Assembly (NCBI GenBank): GCA_030536655.1 | Contig: JAUNPN010000020.1 | Coordinates: forward strand, 1 to 32,648 | Direction: 5' to 3' | From: a bacterium | GTDB lineage: Bacteria; Bacillota; Clostridia; UBA1381 | DNA: 32,648 bases | Shown here: in pieces, positions 6,776 to 15,581 of the stretch | How the letters are laid out: the number at the start of each line of letters is the position of its first letter | How positions within the stretch are numbered: position 1 is the stretch's first letter | The notes under the pieces: generated by a model | Told to the model about the DNA's origin: nothing | The model's input: only the letters and a program-made list of their open reading frames with translations | Database searches by the model: none | Program-made: the position numbers and the translations under genes

Positions 6776-7855
6776 ATGAAATTAAAAAACATTATTTCAA
6801 TCATTCTTACCGTATTTATTTTTGCCGGACTGACCGGCTGCGGAAAAACCAAAACCGCTGATAACACAGCTTCCGCAGGCTGCGGTGACGACTATGTATT
6901 AAAAATAGGCGAAGCGCAGGGTGCGCTGTGTCATGCTCCGCTTCAGATGGCAATGGAATTAGGCTATCTTGATGAGGAAGGCGTCAACTGGGAGCGTGTA
7001 GATTTCGGAAAGGGCGATATTCAGTCCGCACTCGGAGCCGGAACAATTGACGCAGGCTTTGGTTTGGTTGGTAAGTTCATACAGCCGATAGAGAACGGAC
7101 TTAACATGGTTATAACTTCAGGCATGCATACAGGCTGCACAAAAATTTTGGTACGCGCCGATTCGGGCATAAACTCTATAGCCGATTTGAAGGGAAAAAC
7201 AATCGGAGTAAGCTCTCTTGCAGGCTCGGAGGCTGTTACCGCGAAACGCGCATTGTATGCAGAGGGCATAAACATTTCCGCTGACAGCAGCGAAGTAAAC
7301 TTTGTCGTTTACGGCACCAACGACCAGCCTATTGCTTTGCTCAACGGCGCTGTGGACGCGATAGCTTCTCCGGATCCCGTTGCCTCAACCTCCGAAGCGG
7401 AATACGGCTTTGTCACATTGCTGGATACAGCCGTTACCGAGCCGTACGCAAGCGAATACTGCTGCGTAAGCTTCGTTTCCGCCGAGGTTGCCGAGGAGCA
7501 TCCGCTCGTAGCAGCCGCATTTACAAGAGGCGTACTCAAAGCCTCCGCATGGGTAAGCGAACATCCAAAGGAAACAGCTCAAAAACAGATTGAAAGCAAA
7601 TATGTTTCAGGCGATGCCGATTTTAATGCTTCAGTTTTGTCAAGCTACAAATTCATTCCCAGTGTACAGGGAGGATATGACGCGTTGGTAAATGTTTCAA
7701 AGGATCTTCAGAAAATAGGAGTTCTTAAAGCCGCTACCAATATTGATGAAATGATAGAACGCTCATTCGCTTTCTTTGATGATGTACCTGATTCGTATAC
7801 ACCTTCAGGCGAAAAGGTTGCTTCCTCTAATACTGCTGCCGATTGCTGCTCATAA
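6776..7855 (+). CDS. ABC importer substrate-binding lipoprotein, NMT1/SsuA-like
   Basis: This 359-residue protein begins with a lipoprotein signal whose lipobox LTGC places the lipidated Cys at 22. The rest is a two-lobed NMT1/THI5/SsuA-type binding domain: KIGEAQGALCHAPLQMAMELG opens lobe 1, SIADLKGKTIGVSSLAGSEA begins the switch to lobe 2, and YGTNDQPIALLNGAVDAIASPDP contains the usual second-lobe pocket strand. It is anchored outside the membrane and would deliver substrate to the permease two genes upstream. Cys are more frequent than is usual in an exported binding protein (in ALCHAP, HTGCTK, EYCCVS and a terminal DCCS). AAAGGAGAT precedes the ATG. The substrate could be a sulfonate, a thiamine precursor or a metal-linked compound; none is proven. 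Confidence 0.87.
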   Translation: MKLKNIISIILTVFIFAGLTGCGKTKTADNTASAGCGDDYVLKIGEAQGALCHAPLQMAMELGYLDEEGVNWERVDFGKGDIQSALGAGTIDAGFGLVGKFIQPIENGLNMVITSGMHTGCTKILVRADSGINSIADLKGKTIGVSSLAGSEAVTAKRALYAEGINISADSSEVNFVVYGTNDQPIALLNGAVDAIASPDPVASTSEAEYGFVTLLDTAVTEPYASEYCCVSFVSAEVAEEHPLVAAAFTRGVLKASAWVSEHPKETAQKQIESKYVSGDADFNASVLSSYKFIPSVQGGYDALVNVSKDLQKIGVLKAATNIDEMIERSFAFFDDVPDSYTPSGEKVASSNTAADCCS

Positions 7856-7863
7856 ACAAATAA

Positions 7864-7895
7864 AAGTGCTGATTCCGATTTCGGTTTCAGCACTT
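7864..7895. terminator. Convergent terminator hairpin
   Basis: AAGTGCTGA (7864-7872) pairs with TCAGCACTT (7887-7895) around a 14-base loop. On the minus strand it is followed by a T-rich run (TTATTTGTTT), so it mainly ends the unit coming from 8541, and its left arm lies 8 bases after the stop of the lipoprotein gene. Its right arm overlaps the stop codon of the minus-strand gene. Confidence 0.75.
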
Positions 7896-8541
7896 ATCCA
7901 AACCGAAACGGAACAATCATATTGATACCAATCGCAATAACAATTCCGACAGCTGTCATTATTACCGTTCTCCTGACCGACTCACGCCTGAGAACAATCA
8001 CTCCGCAGACAAAAATCGCTAATTCCAATACTGAACGTATATCAAAATATATCCAACCGTACACAAACGTCATATTGAAAAGCATAGCAATAATTCCCGC
8101 CGAAATAACAAGCGATATTTTTCCGCTGCCCTTAGCATACCAGCAGATGAAAGCCAGCAAGGGTGAAATGACAGTAAATCCGCCCCATACCATAGCATAG
8201 CTCAGCGGAAAAAATCCTGCTATAAATGTTGAATATGTATAATAGCTTGCAAGCATTCCCACGAAGAATAAAAACACGTTCACAGCCGCTCGCCCCGGCG
8301 ATACGCTGTAAACTGAAATACACACAGCAAGAAAAACCCATACGGCAAACCGTCCGAAAAAGTTTGTAAAATCCAAAAGCTCTATGACAAACGGTAATCC
8401 ATTCGAAGGTGGGCAATCCAAATATTTTGAAATAATACCCAGTGCGATTCCAAAAAGCATAACACCTGCTGTATTAAGGATTTGTCTTTTTACAGAAATT
8501 TTATTTTCCACACACCTGATTCTATTCAAGAAATCAAACAT
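7894..8541 (-). CDS. Six-helix membrane protein, function unknown
   Basis: The 215-residue protein has about six hydrophobic segments spread evenly over its length, the first near 24-42 and the last near 191-210, with short polar loops and no large soluble domain. A perfect AAAGGAG site precedes the ATG. I recognise no catalytic motif; small uncharacterised membrane families of this size are common in Clostridia. The gene is third in a minus-strand run after a GNAT acetyltransferase and another membrane protein, with an 11-base gap, suggesting an operon. It ends in the convergent hairpin. Confidence 0.7.
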   Translation of the reverse strand: MFDFLNRIRCVENKISVKRQILNTAGVMLFGIALGIISKYLDCPPSNGLPFVIELLDFTNFFGRFAVWVFLAVCISVYSVSPGRAAVNVFLFFVGMLASYYTYSTFIAGFFPLSYAMVWGGFTVISPLLAFICWYAKGSGKISLVISAGIIAMLFNMTFVYGWIYFDIRSVLELAIFVCGVIVLRRESVRRTVIMTAVGIVIAIGINMIVPFRFG

Positions 8542-8552
8542 ACTCTTCTCCT

Positions 8553-9116
8553 TTAATGGTCACATCGTTCACCTATCAATTTGTTTTCTTTTCGCAAAAC
8601 AAGTACAGTACTGATTATATCAAGTATCGAAATAACCTGCATTACATAATGAATTTTCGATATTTTCTCATCGTTTTTTGTCTGTCTGTTCAGATACCTG
8701 ATATAGCACCAGCCAATACAGCCGCTTTGAAAAATCATAGTACAGGTTATTGTAATCGGGAGTGGAAGTACAGCAATCAAAAATCCCCTTGAAGCAACCA
8801 GCAGAACAAACCACACAAAAAGACTATAGAGAAAATTTATAATATAAAACGGAATTGTACCATACTTCAATAGTCTCCAACCGCTTTTTACTTTTTCATA
8901 TTCCCCTCGCTTACAGGCCTTTACAGCCATTGCAACACTGACCCAACCGACAGCCAATACCGACAAAATTATTATAATATAAAACAACACAAAAACCATA
9001 AGTGACTCTGTTACATCTTTCTCAATGATACCCAATGATGGCACTGCAATACTTAACAGTAGATGAAGATACATTCCACACAAAAAAATTTTAGCTGATT
9101 TCATAATATCCCTCAT
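8553..9116 (-). CDS. Small integral membrane protein, function unknown
   Basis: This 187-residue protein shows four main hydrophobic stretches (about 9-28, 38-66, 88-130 as a likely pair, and a weaker one near 158-174) and a charged C-terminus. The ATG at 9116 overlaps the stop of the upstream acetyltransferase (ATGA), a sign of coupled translation. An alternative ATG at 9104 has a GAGGG just before it and may be the true start, giving 183 residues. No enzyme or transporter motif is evident. It may belong to one of the small Clostridia DUF families, but I cannot name it with confidence. Confidence 0.65.
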   Translation of the reverse strand: MRDIMKSAKIFLCGMYLHLLLSIAVPSLGIIEKDVTESLMVFVLFYIIIILSVLAVGWVSVAMAVKACKRGEYEKVKSGWRLLKYGTIPFYIINFLYSLFVWFVLLVASRGFLIAVLPLPITITCTMIFQSGCIGWCYIRYLNRQTKNDEKISKIHYVMQVISILDIISTVLVLRKENKLIGERCDH

Positions 9117-9562
9117 TTCTTTATGATTTTTTTCAGATAAACCATATCAACAAGCTGTTTCCCGCATTCAAAAATCGGGTGGTCGTAGTTGTCGGTAAAA
9201 AAGTTCTTTATTACGTGTGACCTTTGAAATCCGCATTTCTCATAAAACGGAACCGTCAGCGGACTGTCGCCTGTGCCGACCGACAAGCATGAATATTTAT
9301 CCTTGAATCTGTCTGTAACAAACTCAATCAATTTCCTTCCGTAACCCATTTTTTGATACTGAGGTTCAACTGCAATATTTTTAATTTCTATATTCCCATC
9401 GCCCTCATCGGTTACAATACAAACCGCCTTTACGCCGTTATCCTCCAAGACAAACATGGTCCCCCGTCCGATATAGCGGTCAATCATATCCTCCTGTTCA
9501 TCCGCAAGCAGCAGCAGGCGGATATAATCCTTTTTGTTATTAACTGCTTCAAATATTTTCAT
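9113..9562 (-). CDS. GNAT-family N-acetyltransferase
   Basis: The 149-residue protein has the GNAT fold order. Motif A is clear: IEIKNIAVEPQYQKMGYGRKLIEF at about 59-82, with the acetyl-CoA pyrophosphate loop QxxGxG. Motif B follows as FYEKCGF at about 106-112. The C-terminus has DNYDHPIFECG, seen in a group of small acetyltransferases of unknown substrate. It should transfer acetyl from acetyl-CoA to an amine of a small molecule or protein in the cytoplasm. The ribosome binding site is weak. It overlaps the next membrane-protein gene by 4 bases, which suggests a common message but not a known pathway. Confidence 0.85.
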   Translation of the reverse strand: MKIFEAVNNKKDYIRLLLLADEQEDMIDRYIGRGTMFVLEDNGVKAVCIVTDEGDGNIEIKNIAVEPQYQKMGYGRKLIEFVTDRFKDKYSCLSVGTGDSPLTVPFYEKCGFQRSHVIKNFFTDNYDHPIFECGKQLVDMVYLKKIIKK

Positions 9563-9644
9563 AATTTACATTCAAACTGACAACAATAAGACTCTTTGAT
9601 TATATAATTCCACTTCAGTACAACCTTCTGTATTCAAGCATATA

Positions 9645-10172
9645 TTAATTCCCTTTAAAACCATTTTTTACGGCAACATAGCGAATATGAGGCATATCCA
9701 CACCTCTGTAGTGTTTTATAGCGCTGTCCGCTGCTGTCATACCATTTTTTACAGCCACCTTCTGAGATGCAATATTCGTATCTCTGATAATAGAACAAAC
9801 CTCTCCGCTGCCAAGCACTTCAAACGCGTATTTTTTGCATGCGGCGGCTGCTTCCGCGGCATATCCTTTATGCCAATATTCGCGTTGAAAAAGATAGCCT
9901 ATCTCCAAAACCTCCTTATCCTTCCAAGGCTGCATCGTAAGACCGCATTGCCCGATCATTTCGTCTGTTTCTTTCAGAATTACCGCCCATAAGCCAAAGC
10001 CCCACTTTTGATAGCGTAAAATCTGTCTGTCAAGCCACTCCTGCGCTTCAGCGTTACTAAAAGCGCCCTCGTAAGCATACATTGTTTCCTCATCCTGCAA
10101 TATTTTACATAACGCTTTAAAGTCACCTTGGTTCATTTCACGCAAATACAGTCTGTCTGTTTCCGGGAACAT
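9645..10172 (-). CDS. RimJ/RimL-type GNAT acetyltransferase
   Basis: The 175-residue protein belongs to the Acetyltransf_3 group. It opens with TDRLYLREMNQGDF, the usual first strand and helix, and motif A is EIGYLFQREYWHKGYAAEA at about 91-109, followed by IRDTNIASQKVAVKNGM, the standard end of the fold. Members acetylate ribosomal proteins, peptides or antibiotics; the substrate here is unknown. A GAGGAG site precedes the ATG. It is separated by about 80 bases from the other GNAT gene and is probably transcribed in the same direction, but I saw no clear promoter between them. Confidence 0.87.
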   Translation of the reverse strand: MFPETDRLYLREMNQGDFKALCKILQDEETMYAYEGAFSNAEAQEWLDRQILRYQKWGFGLWAVILKETDEMIGQCGLTMQPWKDKEVLEIGYLFQREYWHKGYAAEAAAACKKYAFEVLGSGEVCSIIRDTNIASQKVAVKNGMTAADSAIKHYRGVDMPHIRYVAVKNGFKGN

Positions 10173-10321
10173 ATCTGTCTCCTCTCCATTTTCTATCGTT
10201 AATATAATTCCGCCGCGCCTTGAACGTATACACCGTAACTGTAATTATTATAACATACAATCCTTCTTTCTGCAAGATATTTTTCCTTTTCTGCGGCAAA
10301 CAAAGGCAAAAAAACTTTCTA

Positions 10322-10350
10322 TTTACATTTAAATAAAAATATGTTATAAT
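10322..10350 (+). promoter_or_regulatory. Sigma-A promoter of yerC-methyltransferase unit
   Basis: TTTACA (10322-10327) and TATAAT (10345-10350) are separated by 17 bases, about 38 bases before the regulator start codon. Confidence 0.85.
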
Positions 10351-10388
10351 ATATAGTAGAAAAGTTAAATTTTACGAGGTAAAACCAA

Positions 10389-10697
10389 ATGAAAAACATG
10401 AATGACGAATATGCGGAGCTACTGTATGACGCAGTTTTGCAGCTGAAAACCCCCGATGAATGCCGCAGGTTTTTCGATGATTTATGCACCATCTCGGAGC
10501 TTCGCTCAATGAGCCAGCGCATGGAGGTCGCAATGATGCTTTACAACAAAAGGGTCTACACCGATATTGCCGAAAAAACCGGCGCTTCCACCGCGACAAT
10601 AAGCCGTGTCAATAAATGTCTGAACTACGGCACGGATGGGTATAATATAGTATTGAAAAGACTCAAAAGCAAGGAGAAAAGCGATGACAAGCTATAA
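10389..10697 (+). CDS. yerC: YerC/YecD-type TrpR-like DNA-binding protein
   Basis: The 102-residue protein matches the YerC/YecD family, relatives of the tryptophan repressor in Firmicutes. The TrpR-like core runs from about 20 to 88: LKTPDECRRFFDDLCT, then SELRSMSQRMEVAMML, and a helix-turn-helix at YTDIAEKTGASTATISRVNKCL. It is expected to bind DNA as a dimer; no ligand or regulon is established to my knowledge. ATG 10389 is preferred, with a GAGG site nine bases before it; Met4 at 10398 is an alternative. The gene overlaps the downstream methyltransferase by 14 bases, so the two are co-expressed. Confidence 0.9.
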   Translation: MKNMNDEYAELLYDAVLQLKTPDECRRFFDDLCTISELRSMSQRMEVAMMLYNKRVYTDIAEKTGASTATISRVNKCLNYGTDGYNIVLKRLKSKEKSDDKL

Positions 10698-11421
10698 TGA
10701 CTTTGCATATATATATGACAGGCTGATGCACCGGGATATAAATTACGAACGTATTGCGGACTATATCGAAAACATCTTCACGCGTTACGGAATTTCCCCG
10801 GAGCTTGTCTGCGACCTTGCCTGCGGCACCGGGAACATCACAATCCCGCTTTCAAGGCGGGGCTACGACATGACCGGCATTGACCTTTCGGAGGATATGC
10901 TTAACGTTGCCCGCGGCAAGTCGGAAGGGCTTGATATACTCTATCTGTGTCAGAATATGGCGGACATCGATCTGTACGGAACTATGGGCGCGTTTCTGTG
11001 CATGATTGACGGCATAAACTATATGATTACGCCTCCGTCGCTGCTGAAGCTGTTCACACGGCTCAAAACCTGCTTCATGGATCCGGACGCGCTGCTTATA
11101 TTCGATATAAGCTCACGCTATAAATTACGTTCTGTTATCGGAAACAACACCTTTATCCATTCCGAAAACGATGTATTCTATTCATGGCAGAATACCTATT
11201 CCGAAAAAAACAGTCTTTGTGATATGCTTCTGAATTTCTTTGTAAAAGGCAGAAACGGCTATGAGCGCTTCGAAGAACGGCATATTCAGCGCGCATACTC
11301 GGTCAGAGAGCTTACATTTCTGCTGAAAAAGGCAGGCTTCTCAATGATTGATACATACGAGGCAATGACATTTGACAAGCCGAATCCCGAATCCGAGCGA
11401 ATCGTATTTGTATGCAGATAA
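10684..11421 (+). CDS. Class I SAM-dependent methyltransferase
   Basis: This 245-residue cytoplasmic protein has the class I Rossmann methyltransferase signatures. Motif I is VCDLACGTGNITIPL at about 42-56. The acidic residue at the end of strand 2 is in MTGIDLSEDML (about 62-72), and motif III/IV follows in the ICMIDGINYM region near 100-112. It resembles the YqeM/TylF-like group of stand-alone methyltransferases found beside housekeeping genes in Firmicutes; the substrate is not known. An AAGGAG site lies inside the end of the regulator gene. A 113-base gap with its own promoter separates it from gyrA. Confidence 0.88.
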   Translation: MTSYNDFAYIYDRLMHRDINYERIADYIENIFTRYGISPELVCDLACGTGNITIPLSRRGYDMTGIDLSEDMLNVARGKSEGLDILYLCQNMADIDLYGTMGAFLCMIDGINYMITPPSLLKLFTRLKTCFMDPDALLIFDISSRYKLRSVIGNNTFIHSENDVFYSWQNTYSEKNSLCDMLLNFFVKGRNGYERFEERHIQRAYSVRELTFLLKKAGFSMIDTYEAMTFDKPNPESERIVFVCR

Positions 11422-11470
11422 AATAAAGGGTCGGTTTTGGAAAAAAATCCTTGAAAAATCCTATAATTCC

Positions 11471-11499
11471 TTGATTTCCGCTTGGATTTATGGTATAAT
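11471..11499 (+). promoter_or_regulatory. Sigma-A promoter of gyrA
   Basis: TTGATT (11471-11476) and TATAAT (11494-11499) have a 17-base spacer; the gyrA ATG follows 36 bases later with AGGAGG before it. Confidence 0.85.
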
Positions 11500-11534
11500 T
11501 ATATAGTGAGAAAAGATGATAACAGGAGGAAAAT

Positions 11535-14096
11535 ATGGCAAAAAAATCAAGAGAAAAAGAGCTTGATATGTCCGTAATCGAAAATCAGAAGATTGTTGAT
11601 GTAGACCTCAATAAAGAAATGCGCAAGGCTTATATTGACTATGCAATGAGCGTTATCGTAAGCCGCGCGCTGCCTGATGTGCGTGACGGTCTTAAGCCTG
11701 TTCACAGGCGAATCCTTTACGATATGTATGAGGGCGGTCTTTTATATGAAAATGATTTCCGTAAGTCTGCCACCACCGTCGGTGACGTACTCGGTAAATA
11801 TCATCCGCATGGTGATGCGTCGGTTTATGACGCAATGGTTCGTCTTGGTCAGTGGTTTTCTCTGCGCTATCCGCTTATTCAGGGCAAAGGCAACTTCGGC
11901 TCCATCGACGGCGACCCCCCGGCTGCTTACCGATATACCGAGGCAAAAATGTCCAGGATTTCCGCGGAAATGCTGACCGACATAGAAAAAGAAACAGTTG
12001 ATTTCGTGCCTAACTTTGACGATAAGCTTTTGGAGCCGGATGTGCTTCCTTCACGCTTCCCCAACCTTCTCGTAAACGGAAGCGCGGGTATCGCAGTAGG
12101 TATGGCGACCAATATTCCGCCGCACAACCTTTCCGAAACGATTGACGGTATTATAGCTTGTATTGACGATCCGGATATAACGCTTGACGAGCTTATGGAA
12201 TATATTCCCGGTCCGGACTTCCCTACCGGCGGCATCATCATGGGAAGAGGCGGCATACGTAAGGCATACGCTACAGGCAAAGGAAAAATCACGCTGAGGG
12301 CAAAGGCTGAAATCGAAGAAACCTCGAACGGCAAGACAAGAATTGTGGTTTCCGAAATTCCGTACAAGGTCAATAAGGCGGAAATGGAGAAGCACATCAA
12401 CTCACTTATGCGCGACGGCAAGCTCGAAGGCATTTCGTCTACAAGAGATGAATCCGACGAGAATATACACTTCATTATCGAGCTTAAGCGTGAAGCCAAC
12501 GCTAATGTCGTTTTAAACAACCTTTACAAATACACACAGATGCAGGATACCTTCGGAATAATACTTCTTGCCCTCGTTGACAAGCAGCCGAAAATTCTTA
12601 CACTGCGTGAAATGATCGACCACTACATTGCTCATCAGGAGGACGTTGTTTCGCGCCGCCTGCAATTCGATTTAAGAAAGGCAAAGGAGCGCGCCCACCT
12701 GCTTGAGGGCTATAAGATTGTTATCGACTTCATGGATGAGGTTATTAAGATAATCCGTAATTCGCGAAACATTCCGGAGTCCAAGCAGGCATTAATGGAG
12801 CGCTTTGAGCTTGACGATTTACAGACGACAGCAATCGTTCAGATGCAGCTCGGACGTTTATCCGGCATGGAGCGTATAAAGATTGAGGAAGAATATGACG
12901 GTCTTATCGCAAAAATTGCAGAGCTTGAAGAAATTCTCGCAGATGAATCAAAGATACTCGGTATCGTGCGCGACGACCTGCTCGCAATAAAGGAAAAGGC
13001 TCAGAGCGGAAGATTCACTGACGAAAAGGGCGATGCAAGACGCACAGAAATCGCCGTAAACTTCAATGATGTTGAAGATGAAGATTTAATTGAAGAGGTT
13101 GACTGCGTTGTCACAGTTTCACATAACGGCTATATAAAGCGTATGCCGACCGATACCTATAAATCACAGCGCAGAGGCGGCAGAGGAATTACGGGCATGA
13201 CCACCCGTGAAGAGGACTTCGTTGAGGGAATGTTTACCACCTCAACTCACCAGAACATACTGTTCTTCAGCACACGCGGCATTGTATACAAGCTCAAGGG
13301 CTATCAGATTCCGGAAGCAACCCGTCAGGCTAAGGGAACAGCCATTGTCAATCTGCTCCCGCTCGAATCGGGCGAAAAGATTACGACCGTATTTGCTGTT
13401 GACGATTTTAAAGATGATCATTACCTTACCTTCGTTACAATGAAGGGACTTATAAAGAAAACGCCTATGATGGAATTCTCTCGCATACGTCAGATAGGTC
13501 TGAGAGCGATTGAGCTTGTTGAGGGCGATGAGCTTATCAATGTACAGCTTACCGACGGCTCACATGAGCTGCTTATCGCTACGCATAACGGTCTTTCCAT
13601 CCGCTTCAGCGAAAACGACGTGCGCTCTATGGGACGTACCGCACGCGGAGTTAAGGCGATAACGCTCTCCAATGATGACTTTGTTATCGGCGCGGTTGTT
13701 ATCATGGAAAATGAAAAGCTGCTTGCAATAACCGAAAAGGGCTTCGGCAAAAAGACCGATTACGGCGAGTACCGCATACAGACAAGGGGCGGAAAGGGTA
13801 TATTTACCTATCGTCTTACAGACAGAACCGGTAAGCTTGCGGGTATCAGGGGCGTTAATGACGATAATGACATTATGCTCATAACCTCGGACGGAGTTCT
13901 CATTCGTATGCATACGGACGAGATAAGCACCTACAGCCGTCAGACGCAGGGTGTACGTCTTATAAAGCTGAATGACGGTGTGAACGTATACGGCTTTGCA
14001 AAGACAGACCGCGCAGAGGACGAGGACTCTTCCGCTGATCCGGAAACCGCGGAAGACAACGATGCGGCTGAGAATGGCACAGCCGAAAATGAATAA
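11535..14096 (+). CDS. gyrA: DNA gyrase subunit A
   Basis: The 853-residue protein is the breakage-reunion subunit of DNA gyrase, which with GyrB introduces negative supercoils. The active-site Tyr134 lies in RYTE. The quinolone-determining region reads [14 protein letters not shown], with Ala95 and Asp99 at the positions of E. coli Ser83 and Asp87. The GyrA box QRRGGRG at 545-551 separates gyrase from topoisomerase IV ParC and starts the beta-pinwheel DNA-wrapping domain. The last 28 or so residues are strongly acidic; by analogy with E. coli such a tail can tune wrapping. Ala at the Ser83 position is the state found in mycobacteria, where it goes with lower quinolone susceptibility. gyrB is not in the window. 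Two cyclophilin genes follow closely and may be read from the same promoter. Confidence 0.96.
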   Translation: MAKKSREKELDMSVIENQKIVDVDLNKEMRKAYIDYAMSVIVSRALPDVRDGLKPVHRRILYDMYEGGLLYENDFRKSATTVGDVLGKYHPHGDASVYDAMVRLGQWFSLRYPLIQGKGNFGSIDGDPPAAYRYTEAKMSRISAEMLTDIEKETVDFVPNFDDKLLEPDVLPSRFPNLLVNGSAGIAVGMATNIPPHNLSETIDGIIACIDDPDITLDELMEYIPGPDFPTGGIIMGRGGIRKAYATGKGKITLRAKAEIEETSNGKTRIVVSEIPYKVNKAEMEKHINSLMRDGKLEGISSTRDESDENIHFIIELKREANANVVLNNLYKYTQMQDTFGIILLALVDKQPKILTLREMIDHYIAHQEDVVSRRLQFDLRKAKERAHLLEGYKIVIDFMDEVIKIIRNSRNIPESKQALMERFELDDLQTTAIVQMQLGRLSGMERIKIEEEYDGLIAKIAELEEILADESKILGIVRDDLLAIKEKAQSGRFTDEKGDARRTEIAVNFNDVEDEDLIEEVDCVVTVSHNGYIKRMPTDTYKSQRRGGRGITGMTTREEDFVEGMFTTSTHQNILFFSTRGIVYKLKGYQIPEATRQAKGTAIVNLLPLESGEKITTVFAVDDFKDDHYLTFVTMKGLIKKTPMMEFSRIRQIGLRAIELVEGDELINVQLTDGSHELLIATHNGLSIRFSENDVRSMGRTARGVKAITLSNDDFVIGAVVIMENEKLLAITEKGFGKKTDYGEYRIQTRGGKGIFTYRLTDRTGKLAGIRGVNDDNDIMLITSDGVLIRMHTDEISTYSRQTQGVRLIKLNDGVNVYGFAKTDRAEDEDSSADPETAEDNDAAENGTAENE

Positions 14097-14121
14097 GGAC
14101 AATTAAGGAGAATATTTATAA

Positions 14122-14760
14122 ATGAAATTTCTGTTAAAAATAGCGGCAATTGCTGTAATGTCAGTGACACTTCTCACCGCCTGCGGCAAGGCGCCGTCAT
14201 CCGAAAACACAGCAGCGGCGAACAGACCTACCGCTATTCCGGCACAATCCGGGGATATTGACCCGGCTCTGCTAGAGAACAAGGACAATATAACAATCAC
14301 ACTTACAAACGGTGATGTAATCAAGGCGGAGCTTTATCCTGACGTTGCACCGATTACGGTTGAAAACTTCGAGAAGCTCATAAACGAGCATTTCTATGAC
14401 GGACTTATTTTCCACCGCGTTATTGAGGGCTTCATGATCCAGGGCGGCGGCTATGATGAAAATAACGTTCAGAAGGAAGCTGATTCAATCAAGGGCGAGT
14501 TTGCTTCAAACGGAGTTACAAACGACTTAAAGCATACAAGAGGCGTGCTGTCAATGGCAAGAACATCAGTTCCGGACAGCGCGTCAAGCCAGTTCTTTAT
14601 AATGCATGAGGACGCGCCGCATCTTGACGGCGAGTACGCCGCATTCGGCAAGGTGACAGAGGGAATGGATGCAGTAGACAAGATTGCTTCAGCTCCGACA
14701 GACTCTCAGGATAAGCCGATTACACCGGTTGTAATACAAACAATTACATTGGACGAATAA
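14122..14760 (+). CDS. Lipoprotein cyclophilin-type peptidyl-prolyl isomerase
   Basis: The 212-residue protein has a lipoprotein signal with lipobox LTAC (lipidated Cys at about 21), a linker rich in Ala, Ser and Pro to about residue 50, and a full cyclophilin domain at about 55-210. Cyclophilin landmarks are FHRVIEGFMIQGG, GVLSMART and SSQFFIM. It would isomerise Xaa-Pro bonds in proteins outside the membrane, like the extracytoplasmic foldases of Gram-positive cells. The usual cyclosporin-contact Trp is not obvious (LDGEYAAFG), which is common in bacterial members. It begins 25 bases after gyrA with AAGGAG before the ATG, and is followed 39 bases later by a close paralogue without a signal. 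Confidence 0.94.
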   Translation: MKFLLKIAAIAVMSVTLLTACGKAPSSENTAAANRPTAIPAQSGDIDPALLENKDNITITLTNGDVIKAELYPDVAPITVENFEKLINEHFYDGLIFHRVIEGFMIQGGGYDENNVQKEADSIKGEFASNGVTNDLKHTRGVLSMARTSVPDSASSQFFIMHEDAPHLDGEYAAFGKVTEGMDAVDKIASAPTDSQDKPITPVVIQTITLDE

Positions 14761-14799
14761 TAACCAATCTCTAAAAACACAACGAAAGGAATAACTACA

Positions 14800-15273
14800 A
14801 TGAACATTGAAATCGAAATGGAAAACGGCGGTATCATTTCCGCGGAGCTTTACCCGGAGGTCGCACCGATTACAGTGGAGAACTTTGCGGCGCTTATCGA
14901 GGAGAATTTCTTTGACGGACTTATCTTCCACCGCGTAATCCCCGGCTTTATGATTCAGGGCGGCGGATATGACGCTAAGGGCATACATCACGACGCCGCA
15001 TCGATAAAGGGAGAGTTTGAAAGGAACGGAGTTAAGAATGACCTTAAGCATACAAGAGGTGTGCTGTCAATGGCAAGAACTATGTTCCCCAACAGTGCGT
15101 CCAGCCAGTTTTTCATTATGCATGACGACGCTCCGCACCTTGACGGTCAGTATGCCGCATTCGGCATGGTAACAGACGGTATGGACGTTGTTGACGAAAT
15201 TGCTGAATCGCCGACAGATTACAACGATAAACCGATTGAGGATATGGTTATAAAAACCATACGCATTGTATAA
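14800..15273 (+). CDS. Cytosolic cyclophilin-type peptidyl-prolyl isomerase
   Basis: The 157-residue protein is a minimal cyclophilin beginning directly at the first strand, with FHRVIPGFMIQGGG, GVLSMARTMFPNSASSQFF and DDAPHLDGQYAAFGMV. It is clearly a paralogue of the preceding lipoprotein: the two domains share most residues, including long identical blocks, which points to tandem duplication with gain or loss of the signal. It has no signal peptide and should act in the cytoplasm. A GAAAGGA site precedes the ATG. A strong terminator follows 12 bases after the stop, closing the gyrA-cyclophilin unit. Confidence 0.95.
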   Translation: MNIEIEMENGGIISAELYPEVAPITVENFAALIEENFFDGLIFHRVIPGFMIQGGGYDAKGIHHDAASIKGEFERNGVKNDLKHTRGVLSMARTMFPNSASSQFFIMHDDAPHLDGQYAAFGMVTDGMDVVDEIAESPTDYNDKPIEDMVIKTIRIV

Positions 15274-15285
15274 ATTTTATAGTAA

Positions 15286-15316
15286 AGGTGCTGCAAAACA
15301 AGTTTTTGCAGCACCT
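15286..15316. terminator. Intrinsic terminator after the cyclophilin genes
   Basis: A perfect 13-bp stem (AGGTGCTGCAAAA, 15286-15298, with 15304-15316) has a 5-base loop. ATTTG follows on the plus strand, and on the minus strand a TTACTATAAAATTT tract follows, so it can end transcription from both sides. Its right arm overlaps the stop of the YoeB-like gene. Confidence 0.85.
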
Positions 15317-15581
15317 ATTTGTATTCATAATGAGTCCACATACTGATAATTTTAATGGTATCATCAATAACTTCATACACCAACCGATGTTGTTTATTTA
15401 TCCGTCTTGAATATAGTCCTGACATATCTCCTACGAGTTTTTCGTATGGCGGAGGATTTTGGAATGGATTTTCTCTGATTACATCAATCAACTTTTTAGC
15501 TTGACTATTAAGACTCGCCGACTTTAATTTCGGTATATCCTTATATGCCTTCTTTGTATATACTATCTTATACATTACCAT
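15315..15581 (-). CDS. yoeB: YoeB-family toxin (RelE superfamily mRNA interferase)
   Basis: The 88-residue protein matches the Txe/YoeB group, ribosome-dependent mRNA endonucleases. PPPYEKLVGDMSGLYSRRINKQHRLVYEV carries the usual Glu and Arg of the active site, and the C-terminal MWTHYEYK holds the conserved His-Tyr pair. It overlaps the antitoxin gene by 7 bases, the normal order of antitoxin first, and should be held inactive in a YefM-YoeB complex. The length is typical (84-90). Start at 15581 or at Met3 (15575) are both possible. Confidence 0.92.
   Translation of the reverse strand: MVMYKIVYTKKAYKDIPKLKSASLNSQAKKLIDVIRENPFQNPPPYEKLVGDMSGLYSRRINKQHRLVYEVIDDTIKIISMWTHYEYK

Noticed and set aside
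5014-7855. Thiamine-precursor importer
   Set aside because: No TPP riboswitch and no thiamine genes; the binding-protein family alone does not settle the substrate.
11927-12520. Long open frames opposite gyrA and purL
   Set aside because: They are shadows of strongly coding genes with no ribosome sites or recognisable protein.
11535-14096. ParC (topoisomerase IV) instead of GyrA
   Set aside because: The QRRGGRG GyrA box at 545-551 is a gyrase marker.
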